DNA from: Muribaculaceae bacterium
GTDB taxonomy: Bacteria; Bacteroidota; Bacteroidia; Bacteroidales; Muribaculaceae
NCBI GenBank assembly: GCA_009775225.1
Contig: VSPE01000055.1
Location: forward strand, 1-11,666
Direction of reading: 5' to 3'
DNA length: 11,666 bases
The notes beneath the pieces were generated by a model. It was not told the origin of the DNA and made no database searches. It was given only the letters and a program-made list of their open reading frames with translations. Shown here piece after piece: positions 1 through 7,483 of the stretch (its first letter is position 1; each line of letters opens with the position of its first letter). The position numbers were made by a program, and so were the translations under genes.

Positions 1-35
1 TTGGCGGCCGTCCGGGTCGTTCCCGAAAGCGAGTG

Positions 36-66
36 CAAAGTTACACCCTTTTTTGTTCCCCACCAA
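36..66 (-). promoter_or_regulatory. Bacteroidota-type promoter reading leftward out of the window
   Basis: On the minus strand a perfect TAnnTTTG -7 box (TAACTTTG, 36-43) is preceded by TTG (64-66) with a 20-nt gap, which matches the Bacteroidota housekeeping promoter layout. Transcription would begin near position 30 and run off the left edge, so the first bases are probably the leader of a minus-strand gene that lies outside the window. No coding start for that gene is visible here. Confidence 0.55.
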
Positions 67-183
67 ATTTTTTCAAGAAAAAATGTGTTTTATAGCACAG
101 ATTTAACATTCGTTTACAGTTGACCAAATCCTCCGCCCGTCCATAAGCAACGCTTAGCAACATATCTATCAAGCAATTAAACA

Positions 184-213
184 CGCAGAGGCGACAAAAT
201 TGCCGCCTCTGCG
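184..213 (-). terminator. Hairpin terminator downstream of the AraC-family gene
   Basis: A perfect 10-bp inverted repeat (CGCAGAGGCG at 184-193 and CGCCTCTGCG at 204-213, 10-nt loop) lies 15 bp after the regulator's stop codon. On the minus strand it is followed by a T-rich stretch (TGTTTAATTG), consistent with a Rho-independent terminator, though the T run is interrupted. The rest of 67-228 holds no convincing gene: a 61-codon open frame there overlaps this hairpin and looks random. Confidence 0.6.
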
Positions 214-228
214 AATTATCCTGCATTT

Positions 229-1137
229 TTACGATTTCTGAAAATCGGTAGGCGACATGCCTGTGATGTGTTTGAAGTATTTTCCGAACGATGACTGGTT
301 GGAAAAGTTAAGGTCGTATGCCACCTGCTGTATATTTTTTCCTGAATATCGGAGAAGATTTTTCGCTTCCATGATTACAAAGTGGTCTATCCACTTGGCG
401 GCCGAGCGCCCGGTAGCCTCCTTTACCAGCAGCGACAGGTACTTCGGCGATATAAAAAGTTTCGACGCATAGAAGCTCACGGAGCGCTCCTTCGTATAAT
501 ATAGATGTACGAGCTTTATAAAATCGTGTACGTAGCTTCCGCGCCGCGGACCCATAGTGTCGGCATCGACATTCTCGATGCGCTTATAGAATAAGAGCAT
601 CATCTGGTAGAACAATGCCGATGTAAGGCTCGAGAGGATATGCTTCGAAAGCTGTGTATTGAAATTATCCTGCATGGTGAGGCGCATGAGCGAGAAGTAG
701 CGCAGCATGTGCGACATCTCCGACTCGGTGAGCTCGAGCACAGGATTGTCGTGGCCGATGAGAGCCTCGCCCGATATGGCGCTGAACGAGATATTCACAT
801 CCTGGAGGAATTTCTGCTCGTAGTCGAGGATATATGCTTCCATATCGCCCATGTCGTCCGACGAGAAGTGCACTATCGTACCCGGAGGAAAGCTCATGGC
901 AGCGGGAGCCTCCATTGTATAATCCTTAAAATTATAGTTCAGCGACAGTGTGCCGCGCGAGAGTAGCAAAAACATCGAACCTTCCACCTTGAGGCCCTTG
1001 GCCTCGAGCACCCCTATGCGGCCGATAAAATCGGACGACGACAGCCTGGCGTATGTTAGTGAATTGTCGAACACCTCATGCTCGCTCGACACTCTTGCAA
1101 GTATTTCTTTAGCTTTTTCGACGCTTGATATTTCCAT
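229..1137 (-). CDS. AraC-family transcriptional regulator
   Basis: A 302-residue protein with the AraC/XylS layout: a variable N-terminal sensing domain (about 20-190) and a C-terminal DNA-binding domain with two helix-turn-helix units. The first is around 218-242 (SVSFYASKLFISPKYLSLLV). The second is around 268-300, with the family signature ending in FKHITGMSPTDFQ. These one-component regulators bind DNA as activators and respond to a small ligand held by the N-terminal domain; the ligand cannot be inferred here. The ATG start at 1137 fits a promoter 21-52 bp upstream and gives a short leader. The gene has its own terminator downstream. It is separated from the CobW-like gene behind it by that gene's terminator, so the two are not an operon. 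Its target may be itself or the gene across the left edge. Family call is secure; function unknown. Confidence 0.93.
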   Translation of the reverse strand: MEISSVEKAKEILARVSSEHEVFDNSLTYARLSSSDFIGRIGVLEAKGLKVEGSMFLLLSRGTLSLNYNFKDYTMEAPAAMSFPPGTIVHFSSDDMGDMEAYILDYEQKFLQDVNISFSAISGEALIGHDNPVLELTESEMSHMLRYFSLMRLTMQDNFNTQLSKHILSSLTSALFYQMMLLFYKRIENVDADTMGPRRGSYVHDFIKLVHLYYTKERSVSFYASKLFISPKYLSLLVKEATGRSAAKWIDHFVIMEAKNLLRYSGKNIQQVAYDLNFSNQSSFGKYFKHITGMSPTDFQKS

Positions 1138-1157
1138 TTTATTCTATTTTTTCAGAA

Positions 1158-1189
1158 CAAAGTTACAAACTTTTTGGAAAATAGCACAA
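1158..1189 (-). promoter_or_regulatory. Promoter of the AraC-family gene
   Basis: The minus strand carries TAACTTTG (1158-1165), a perfect TAnnTTTG -7 box, and an upstream TTG (1187-1189) 21 nt away. The predicted start of transcription is about 10-15 nt before the ATG at 1137, so the leader is very short. Confidence 0.6.
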
Positions 1190-1197
1190 GCCCCGAG

Positions 1198-1243
1198 AAA
1201 AATCGGCCATGATTTTGGGATAATACTCCAACCTCATGGCCGA
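1198..1243 (-). terminator. Rho-independent terminator of the CobW-like gene
   Basis: A perfect 10-bp inverted repeat (TCGGCCATGA 1203-1212, TCATGGCCGA 1234-1243) has an inner TTGG/CCAA stem (1215-1218, 1228-1231) in its loop. On the minus strand the stem is followed at once by TTTTT (1198-1202). It lies 23 bp past the CobW-like stop codon and upstream of the AraC promoter, so it insulates the two minus-strand genes. Confidence 0.8.
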
Positions 1244-1266
1244 CTTCAATATCAGTTTGTAGCGCT

Positions 1267-2478
1267 TCAGCACTTATCGAGAGCCTCGACTATGGCCTTG
1301 CGGTCAAGATTTTGCCCTATAAACACAAGCTTTATCATGCGGTCGCCGTACTTCGGGTCCCAGTCGCGTGCCAGCCCCGGCTCTTCTATCATCAGGCGCT
1401 GAAGCTCGTCTTCGGGCGCAGTGGCAAACCAGTATCCGGCCTCGGCGAGCTTCTTCTGCACACCGGCCTGCTCGAACAGGTACGACATATCGGGGTTATG
1501 CTTGAAATACAGCACCCCTTTGGCGCGGATAATGTTGCGCGGCCACTGCGATGCCACAAAGCGGTCGAACTTGTTGATGTCGAACCCGGGACGACGATAG
1601 TACACAAATGTGCTGATGCCATATTCGACGGCCTCACCCTCGCCGTGGTGGTGATGATGACAGCCGCAGCTCTCACAGTCGTGTCCGTGATGATGCTCAT
1701 GGTGGTGGTTATGCTCATGCTCATCGTCATCATCGTCGTCGTGATGCCCCTCGATAGCGTCGACCCATGCGGCTGAAGTAGCCACACGCTCGAAGTCAAA
1801 GAGACCTGTATTGAGCAGCAGCCCGAGGTCGATGTCGCAATAGTCGCACTCGATAATCTCGGCGCGGGGCTGAATGGCGCGTATAATGGCACGGATACGG
1901 CCTGCCTCCTCGGGCGTAACCTCCGATATTTTGTTCAGAAGAATGATGTTGCAGAACTCAATCTGCTCTATCACGAGACGCTCGAGGTCTTCCTCTCCAA
2001 GATTTTTGCGGCCGAGAGCGTCGCCGCAGTCAAACTCCGACTTCAGTCGAAGAGCGTCGACCACCGTGGCAATACAGTCGAGCCGCGGTATGCCGCCACG
2101 ATGATACTCGGCAGCCATATTCGGGATAGAGCATATCGTCTGCGCAATCGGAGCAGGCTCGCAAATGCCGCTGGCCTCGATGACAATATAATCGAACTTG
2201 CCCGTGGCCGTGATTTCGGCAAGCTGCTCCACCAAATCCATCTTAAGCGTGCAGCATATGCAGCCATTCTGAAGAGCCACAAGGTCGCCCTCGTCTTTTT
2301 TGCCTACCACACCGCCCTTCTGGATGAGCGACGCGTCGATATTCACCTCGCCGATATCATTGACAATCACTGCAAAGCGTATGCCCTGCCTGTTGGTGAG
2401 AATACGGTTGAGAAGAGTTGTCTTGCCACTGCCTAGGTATCCCGTGAGCAGCAGCACGGGGATTACTTGATTTTTCAT
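1267..2478 (-). CDS. COG0523 / CobW-type GTPase metallochaperone with His-rich linker
   Basis: A 403-residue G3E-family P-loop GTPase. Visible motifs: Walker A (GYLGSGKTT, 13-21), the family metal-binding CxCC motif (NGCICCTLK, Cys 73, 75, 76), the switch/Walker B region EASGICEP (101-108) and NKxS/D-type guanine recognition (LNKISE, 181-186). The CobW C-terminal domain runs from about 287 to 403. Between the two domains (about 245-280) is an extreme metal-binding linker of Asp, His, Glu and Cys, including a CxxCxC motif. COG0523 proteins deliver Zn, Co or other metals to client enzymes, powered by GTP hydrolysis; the linker suggests zinc or nickel/cobalt handling, but the metal and client are not shown. 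No zinc-uptake gene or recognisable Zur box lies nearby. It is monocistronic, with its own promoter and terminator. Family call is secure. Confidence 0.93.
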   Translation of the reverse strand: MKNQVIPVLLLTGYLGSGKTTLLNRILTNRQGIRFAVIVNDIGEVNIDASLIQKGGVVGKKDEGDLVALQNGCICCTLKMDLVEQLAEITATGKFDYIVIEASGICEPAPIAQTICSIPNMAAEYHRGGIPRLDCIATVVDALRLKSEFDCGDALGRKNLGEEDLERLVIEQIEFCNIILLNKISEVTPEEAGRIRAIIRAIQPRAEIIECDYCDIDLGLLLNTGLFDFERVATSAAWVDAIEGHHDDDDDDEHEHNHHHEHHHGHDCESCGCHHHHHGEGEAVEYGISTFVYYRRPGFDINKFDRFVASQWPRNIIRAKGVLYFKHNPDMSYLFEQAGVQKKLAEAGYWFATAPEDELQRLMIEEPGLARDWDPKYGDRMIKLVFIGQNLDRKAIVEALDKC

Positions 2479-2482
2479 GGCG

Positions 2483-2490
2483 CAAAATTA
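2483..2490 (-). promoter_or_regulatory. Candidate -7 box of the CobW-like gene
   Basis: The minus strand reads TAATTTTG (perfect TAnnTTTG) only 4 nt before the ATG at 2478. No clear TTG was found at the right distance upstream, so the -33 element is weak. If used, the mRNA would be leaderless or nearly so. Confidence 0.4.
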
Positions 2491-2527
2491 ATCAAATTCC
2501 GATAATTTTTATTGTTGTAAGACATAT

Positions 2528-2562
2528 TTGCTTGCACTATAAAAAATAAAGATGTATCTTCG
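2528..2562 (+). promoter_or_regulatory. Candidate promoter of the glycogen operon
   Basis: TTG at 2532-2534 (another at 2528-2530) is followed after 20 nt by TATCTTCG (2555-2562), one mismatch from TAnnTTTG. This gives a leader of roughly 115 nt before the ATG at 2683. The leader contains a 7-bp inverted repeat (GAGTGTT 2594-2600, AACACTC 2629-2635) enclosing a TGTA/TACA stem (2609-2612, 2622-2625). The structure is modest and may be chance. Confidence 0.45.
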
Positions 2563-2682
2563 CATGATAAAGATAAATCCCTCAGACCGACCCGAGTGTT
2601 ATACATGCTGTACCGCTCCGCTACACCGAACACTCACTCATAAAACGCATAACACAAAACTATACATAATCCTAACACCACA

Positions 2683-4635
2683 ATGAGTTATCTTAAATTT
2701 GATAAGAACTTGCTCATCAACCTGGACCAGTCGCTGCCCAAGGAGATGTTGCGCACAAACCAGGCAGGAGCATACCACTGCACCTCTCTGGTGGGATGCA
2801 ACACCCGCAAGCAACACGGCCTGCTGGTGATTCCTATCGAAGGTATGGACAACAAATCACACGTAATGCTGTCGAGCCTCGATGAGACCGTCATCCAGCA
2901 CGGAGCGCCCTTCAATCTGGGCATACACCGCTATCAGGGCGGTGTGTACTCTCCCGCAGGCCACAAGTACATCCGCGAGTTCGACTGCGAGGACGTGCCA
3001 CGCATGACATACCGTGTGGGAGGCGTTATCCTAACCAAAGAAAAAATCTTCATCAGCAGGGAGAACCGCATCCTCATCCGATATACTCTCGTCGAGGCAC
3101 ACTCGGCCACGACGCTCCGCTTTAAGCCCTTCCTTGCATTCCGCGAAGTAAACAGCCTGTGCGTGGCAAACGACGCCATTAACCGTGCCGTCGAGGATGT
3201 GCCAAACGGCATCGCCACATGCCTCTACGAAGGCTTCCCCACTCTATACATGCAGTTCAACCGCAAGCCCGTGTGGGTCGACGAACCCAACTGGTACAAC
3301 GGCATTGAATACGTAAAAGACATGGAGCGCGGAGTTCCGTACTGCGAAGACCTCTGGGTACCCGGCTACTTCGAAATACCTATCAAGAAAGGCGAGTCGA
3401 TAATATTCTCCGCCGGTATCAGCGAGGTAAGCCCCCGGAGCCTCTCGAAAATGTACGAAACAGAGATAGCAAGCCGCACACCACGCACATCTTTCTTCAA
3501 CTGCCTCAAGAACTCAGCCAAGCAATTCTATATACGCCGAGGCGACGGCATGTACCTCATATCAGGTTTCCCATGGGGGGTAGTCCTCGCCCGCAACACC
3601 TTCATGGCTCTCCCCGGCCTCACTCTCGCTATCGACCACCGCGCCGACTACGAAGCGATAATGGCCACGGCGCTAAAGGCACTCCTCAAATTCGTCGACA
3701 CGGGCAAGACATCCAAGCACATAAAAGGCATCGAGCACCCCGACATACCACTCTGGGCAATATGGGCCATACAGCAGTACGCCAAGACCGCCGGAACCGA
3801 CGCCGCGCGCAAGCTATACCTCAAGCCGGTGGCACACCTCGTTGACCACATCCTCACAGGAGGACAGCCAAACCTCTACGTCGACCACCAAACAGGACTC
3901 CTCTCAACCGACGGACACGACCGCCCCGTATCATGGATGAACTCCATGCTCAACGGCGCCCCTGTAGTACGACGCACAGGCCGACTGGTAGAGTTCAACG
4001 CCATGTGGTACAACGCCCTCATGTTCGCAGCCGCACTCGCCGAAGGTAACGAAGACCTCGCAGCACGACGCGACACCTGGCTCACCGAAGCCGAAAAGAT
4101 GAAGCAGCCCTTCATCGACACATTCCTCAACGAGAGCGGTTACCTCTACGACTTCGTGGACGGAACATTCGCCGAACCCTCAGTGCGCCCCAACATGGCA
4201 ATCGCCATAGGCCTCGACTACTCGCCGCTCGACCGCCGTCAGCGAAAAGGCGTGCTCGACGTCGTGACTCGCGAACTACTCACACCAAAGGGACTTCGGA
4301 CACTCTCCCCCAAAAGCTACGGATACCGCCCCTGCTACCTCGGAAGCCCCGACGAACGCGAGTTTGCAATGCACAACGGCCCCTCACGCCCCTGGCTCAT
4401 CGGCTTCTACGCCGACGCATACCTCCGCGTGTTCGGCATGAGCGGCGTGGGATACATCGACCGCATGCTCATCGGCTTTGAAGACGAAATGACACAAGGC
4501 TGCATCGGCTCGCTCTCCCAGCTCTACGACGGAAACCCGCCATACACCGGCCGAGGAGCCGTGTCGCACGCCACAAACGTGGCCGAAGTGCTCCGCACAT
4601 ACCGCTCGCTGAAGCGACTCGACCCGCATAACTGA
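2683..4635 (+). CDS. Glycogen debranching enzyme family protein with altered catalytic motifs
   Basis: A 650-residue cytosolic protein (no signal peptide) of the bacterial amylo-alpha-1,6-glucosidase / GDE_N + GDE_C family. The N-terminal beta-rich domain covers about 15-270 (TRKQHGLLV at 42-50) and the (alpha/alpha)6 domain about 275-645. Length fits the Bacteroidota relatives. Family members remove alpha-1,6 branch points from glycogen. Several expected active-site positions differ: GRDTF-type motif is ARNTF (Asn305), WMD is SWMN (Asn420; I believe Asn is common here in Bacteroidota), the HxGTxWPW motif is HNGPSRPW (564-571), and the C-terminal SE-(I/L)FDG motif is SQLYDG (Gln613). The frame is open and overall similarity strong, so this is not a decaying gene but may have reduced or changed activity. 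It is first in an operon with the GT4 and GH57 genes. Consensus motifs are from memory. Confidence 0.88.
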   Translation: MSYLKFDKNLLINLDQSLPKEMLRTNQAGAYHCTSLVGCNTRKQHGLLVIPIEGMDNKSHVMLSSLDETVIQHGAPFNLGIHRYQGGVYSPAGHKYIREFDCEDVPRMTYRVGGVILTKEKIFISRENRILIRYTLVEAHSATTLRFKPFLAFREVNSLCVANDAINRAVEDVPNGIATCLYEGFPTLYMQFNRKPVWVDEPNWYNGIEYVKDMERGVPYCEDLWVPGYFEIPIKKGESIIFSAGISEVSPRSLSKMYETEIASRTPRTSFFNCLKNSAKQFYIRRGDGMYLISGFPWGVVLARNTFMALPGLTLAIDHRADYEAIMATALKALLKFVDTGKTSKHIKGIEHPDIPLWAIWAIQQYAKTAGTDAARKLYLKPVAHLVDHILTGGQPNLYVDHQTGLLSTDGHDRPVSWMNSMLNGAPVVRRTGRLVEFNAMWYNALMFAAALAEGNEDLAARRDTWLTEAEKMKQPFIDTFLNESGYLYDFVDGTFAEPSVRPNMAIAIGLDYSPLDRRQRKGVLDVVTRELLTPKGLRTLSPKSYGYRPCYLGSPDEREFAMHNGPSRPWLIGFYADAYLRVFGMSGVGYIDRMLIGFEDEMTQGCIGSLSQLYDGNPPYTGRGAVSHATNVAEVLRTYRSLKRLDPHN

Positions 4636-4685
4636 TACAATTCCCACTCGGATTTATTATAAAAAACATTTCAACCACATCCACT

Positions 4686-5948
4686 ATGAAAGCATTAATG
4701 TTCGGTTGGGAATTCCCCCCTCACATCCTGGGCGGCCTCGGCACTGCAAGCTACGGCCTCACAAAAGGCATGTGGGAGTGCGGCGACATGGACATAACCT
4801 TTGTTATCCCGAAACCGCACGGCGACGAAGACCGAAGCTTCGCAAACATTATAGGCACTTCACAGGTGCCCGTGGCGTGGCGCGACGTAAACCGCGACTA
4901 CGTTGACTCGCGCATCGGAAAAGTAATGGAACCCGAACTATACTTCCGCCTCCGCGACCACATATACGCCGACTTCAACTACATGCGCACAAACGACATC
5001 GGCTGCATAGAGTTCTCAGGCCGATACCCCGACAACCTGCTCGAGGAAATAAACAACTACTCGATTACTGCAGGGGTGATAGCGCGCACCATCGACTTCG
5101 ACATAATCCACAGCCACGACTGGCTCACATACCCCGCAGGCATACACGCCAAGCAGGTGACAGGCAAACCCCTTGTAGTACACGTACACGCCACCGAGTA
5201 CGACCGCTCGCGAGGCAAACCAAACCCCACCGTCTACGGCATCGAACGCGACGGCATGACTCACGCCGACCACATAATCACCGTGAGCAACCTCACCCGA
5301 CAGACCGTAATAGACCACTACGGCATAGACCCCGCCAAAGTCACAACCGTGCACAACGCCGTAGTACCCCTCAGCCAAGACCTCCTCGACATCGAGATGC
5401 CAAGGGCTACAAAAGAGAAAGTGGTAACATTCCTCGGCCGCATCACCATGCAGAAAGGCCCCGAATACTTCGTTGAGGCAGCCGCAAAAGTACTCCGCAA
5501 CTGCTCGAACGTACGCTTTGTAATGGCCGGCTCCGGCGACATGATGGATAAGATGATAGCACTCGCCGCCGAGCGCGGCATTGCCGACCGCTTCCACTTC
5601 CCCGGCTTCCAGAAAGGAAGACAGGTATACGAAATGCTCAAGGCATCCGACGTTTACATCATGCCCTCAGTGTCCGAGCCTTTCGGCATATCGCCGCTCG
5701 AAGCTATGCAGATGGGAGTACCATCGATAATATCCAAGCAGAGCGGTTGCGCCGAAATCCTCACTAACGTCATCAAAACCGACTACTGGGACATCGACGC
5801 AATGGCCGACGCAATACACGCCATTATAAGCTACCCCGCGCTTTACAAGCAGCTCCGCGAAGACGGGCTCGACGAAGTCGCACAGATTACATGGGACAAG
5901 GCCGGTCGCAAAGTAATCGACATATACAATAAAGTTCTTGGCCGATAA
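4686..5948 (+). CDS. GT4 family glycosyltransferase, probable glycogen synthase-like
   Basis: A 420-residue GT-B fold retaining glycosyltransferase. It begins with MKALMFGWEFPPHILGGLG, where the GGLG loop (16-19) resembles glycogen/starch synthase N-termini. HSHDW (142-146) sits in the N-domain. The C-domain carries GRITMQKG (251-258, donor phosphate-binding Arg and Lys) and the catalytic EX7E motif SEPFGISPLEAM (Glu331 and Glu339). All key motifs look intact. Position between a debranching-type and a GH57 protein (gaps of 50 and 28 bp) supports a role in building alpha-1,4-glucan from a nucleotide sugar in the cytosol. The substrate could be another glucan or an oligosaccharide, as GT4 is broad. 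No separate promoter or terminator is seen on either side, so it is likely cotranscribed. Confidence 0.9.
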   Translation: MKALMFGWEFPPHILGGLGTASYGLTKGMWECGDMDITFVIPKPHGDEDRSFANIIGTSQVPVAWRDVNRDYVDSRIGKVMEPELYFRLRDHIYADFNYMRTNDIGCIEFSGRYPDNLLEEINNYSITAGVIARTIDFDIIHSHDWLTYPAGIHAKQVTGKPLVVHVHATEYDRSRGKPNPTVYGIERDGMTHADHIITVSNLTRQTVIDHYGIDPAKVTTVHNAVVPLSQDLLDIEMPRATKEKVVTFLGRITMQKGPEYFVEAAAKVLRNCSNVRFVMAGSGDMMDKMIALAAERGIADRFHFPGFQKGRQVYEMLKASDVYIMPSVSEPFGISPLEAMQMGVPSIISKQSGCAEILTNVIKTDYWDIDAMADAIHAIISYPALYKQLREDGLDEVAQITWDKAGRKVIDIYNKVLGR

Positions 5949-5976
5949 TTCCTAAAGCAAAAATCAGCACACAGAT

Positions 5977-7416
5977 ATGAAAGCAATCTGTTTTAATTTC
6001 GAGATACACCAGCCCTTCCGTCTCAAACGCTACCGCTTCTTCGACATCGGCAAGGACCACTATTACTTCGACGACTTCCTCAACGACGACATCGTAAGCC
6101 GCGTAGCTCACAACTCATACATCCCCGCCTGCGAGACCCTCCTCCGCATGATAGAGCAGAGCGAAGGCCGCTTCCGCTGCTCCATTGCAGTGTCGGGCGT
6201 AGCCCTCGAACAGTTCGAGCACTACGTACCACAGTTCATCGAGCTGCTCCGCAAGCTCGCCGACACCGGCGCCGTGGAATTTGTGGCACAGCCCTTCTCC
6301 TACGGCCTCGCATCGCTCACCGACCCCGAGGAATTTGCACTCCAGATAGCTGACACATGCAGCATACTCCGCAGCCGCTTCGGCGTCGAACCCAAGGTAG
6401 TGCGTAACACCGAGCTTATCTACGACGACGACCTCGCGCCCCAGCTCGTGGCTCTCGGCTTCAAAGGCATACTAACCGAAGGCGCCAAGCACATCCTCGG
6501 CTGGAAGTCGCCCGACTACGTTTACACAGCTGCGTCGGCTCCCAAACTCAAGCTGCTCCTCCGCAACTCCAAGCTCAGCGACGACATCGCATTCCGCTTC
6601 AGCGACACATCATGGTCGGAATTCCCCCTCACCGCCGACAAGTACATGGACTGGATTGCCTCCACACCCGCCGAAGAACAAATCGTCAACATCTTCCTCA
6701 ACATGGAGACATTCGGCGACCTCCACCCCGCCACGACAGGCATATTCCACTTCCTCGAAGCACTCCCCCGCATGGCGGCCGAGCGCGGCATAGAGTTCCT
6801 CACTCCCTCTCAGGCCATATCGAAAATCAAAGCCGTGGGCGAACTCTCCGTACTCCACCCCATATCAAGCGCCGACGAAGCACGCGATACTTCGCTCTGG
6901 CTCGGTAACAGACTCCAGAACGAAGCCTTCGAAAAACTATACTCGCTGGCCGAGCGCATCCGCGAATGTGACAACCGCGCAATTAAACGCGACTTCCAGT
7001 ACCTCCAGTCCTGCGACCACTTCTTCTACATGAACACCAAGCGTCCCGCGACATTCAGCCCCTACGAGACTCCGTTTGCAGCCTTCACAAACTACATGAA
7101 CGTGCTCGCCGACTTCCTCATGCGAGTAGAAGAGGAATTCCCCTCACAGGTAGGAAACGAAGAACTGAACTCGCTCCTGCTCACTATCCGCAACCAAGGC
7201 GCCGAAATCGAAACGCTCAACAAAGAACTCGCATCGATGCGAAAGAGCGTCGAGCAGTACAACATCGAGCACCGCAAACGCGAAGAGAAAGCCGAAGCTC
7301 CCGCCCGCAAAACCCGCACCTGCAAGCCTCGTGCCGCCAAGACCACAGAAGCAGCCGCACCCAAAAAAGCCACGGCTAAAAAAACGACAAAGAAAGAAAC
7401 CGGCAAAGCCGAATAA
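5977..7416 (+). CDS. GH57 alpha-amylase-like protein with coiled coil and basic tail
   Basis: A 479-residue protein. The GH57 domain fills about 1-390, with family motifs HQP (11-13), SGVALEQ (73-79), RNTELIYDDD (143-152, expected nucleophile Glu146), FLNMETFGD (240-248) and the ADEARDTSLWLGN region (299-311). The acid/base position, Asp in the usual DYETFG, is Asn242 here. Residues about 395-440 look like a coiled coil. Residues 440-479 form a Lys/Ala/Thr-rich, histone-H1-like basic tail unusual for the family. GH57 enzymes act on alpha-1,4-glucans in the cytosol (amylase, glucanotransferase or branching activity). I recall that non-catalytic 'alpha-amylase-like' GH57 homologues are known in Bacteroidota. 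This one keeps the nucleophile but appears to lack the acid/base. It is third in the glycogen operon, 28 bp after the GT4. Confidence 0.9.
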   Translation: MKAICFNFEIHQPFRLKRYRFFDIGKDHYYFDDFLNDDIVSRVAHNSYIPACETLLRMIEQSEGRFRCSIAVSGVALEQFEHYVPQFIELLRKLADTGAVEFVAQPFSYGLASLTDPEEFALQIADTCSILRSRFGVEPKVVRNTELIYDDDLAPQLVALGFKGILTEGAKHILGWKSPDYVYTAASAPKLKLLLRNSKLSDDIAFRFSDTSWSEFPLTADKYMDWIASTPAEEQIVNIFLNMETFGDLHPATTGIFHFLEALPRMAAERGIEFLTPSQAISKIKAVGELSVLHPISSADEARDTSLWLGNRLQNEAFEKLYSLAERIRECDNRAIKRDFQYLQSCDHFFYMNTKRPATFSPYETPFAAFTNYMNVLADFLMRVEEEFPSQVGNEELNSLLLTIRNQGAEIETLNKELASMRKSVEQYNIEHRKREEKAEAPARKTRTCKPRAAKTTEAAAPKKATAKKTTKKETGKAE

Positions 7417-7429
7417 TGCATCCCAGCCC

Positions 7430-7459
7430 ACGCACGCGCGCCCGCAGACGCGCGTGCGT
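7430..7459 (+). terminator. GC-rich hairpin between GH57 and kinase genes
   Basis: A perfect 11-bp inverted repeat (ACGCACGCGCG 7430-7440, CGCGCGTGCGT 7449-7459, 8-nt loop) lies 13 bp after the GH57 stop, followed by ACATAATTTT. The tail is AT-rich rather than a clean T run, so it could be a partial terminator or an mRNA-stabilising 3' end for the glycogen transcript, rather than a full stop. No clear TAnnTTTG promoter for the next gene was found in the remaining 24 bp. Confidence 0.5.
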
Positions 7460-7483
7460 ACATAATTTTAAACAGCACTGCAC

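Noticed and set aside
68..83. A/T palindrome TTTTTTC-AA-GAAAAAA
   Set aside because: Low complexity and easily produced by chance in an AT-rich intergenic stretch.
41..226. 61-codon open frame on the minus strand beside the AraC-family gene
   Set aside because: It overlaps a terminator hairpin and a promoter, has no recognisable features, and looks like chance.
5016..5597. 193-codon open frame antisense to the GT4 gene
   Set aside because: Shadow frame caused by GC-rich codon use in a well-supported GT4 gene; its composition (Val/Gly/Tyr/Cys rich) is not protein-like.
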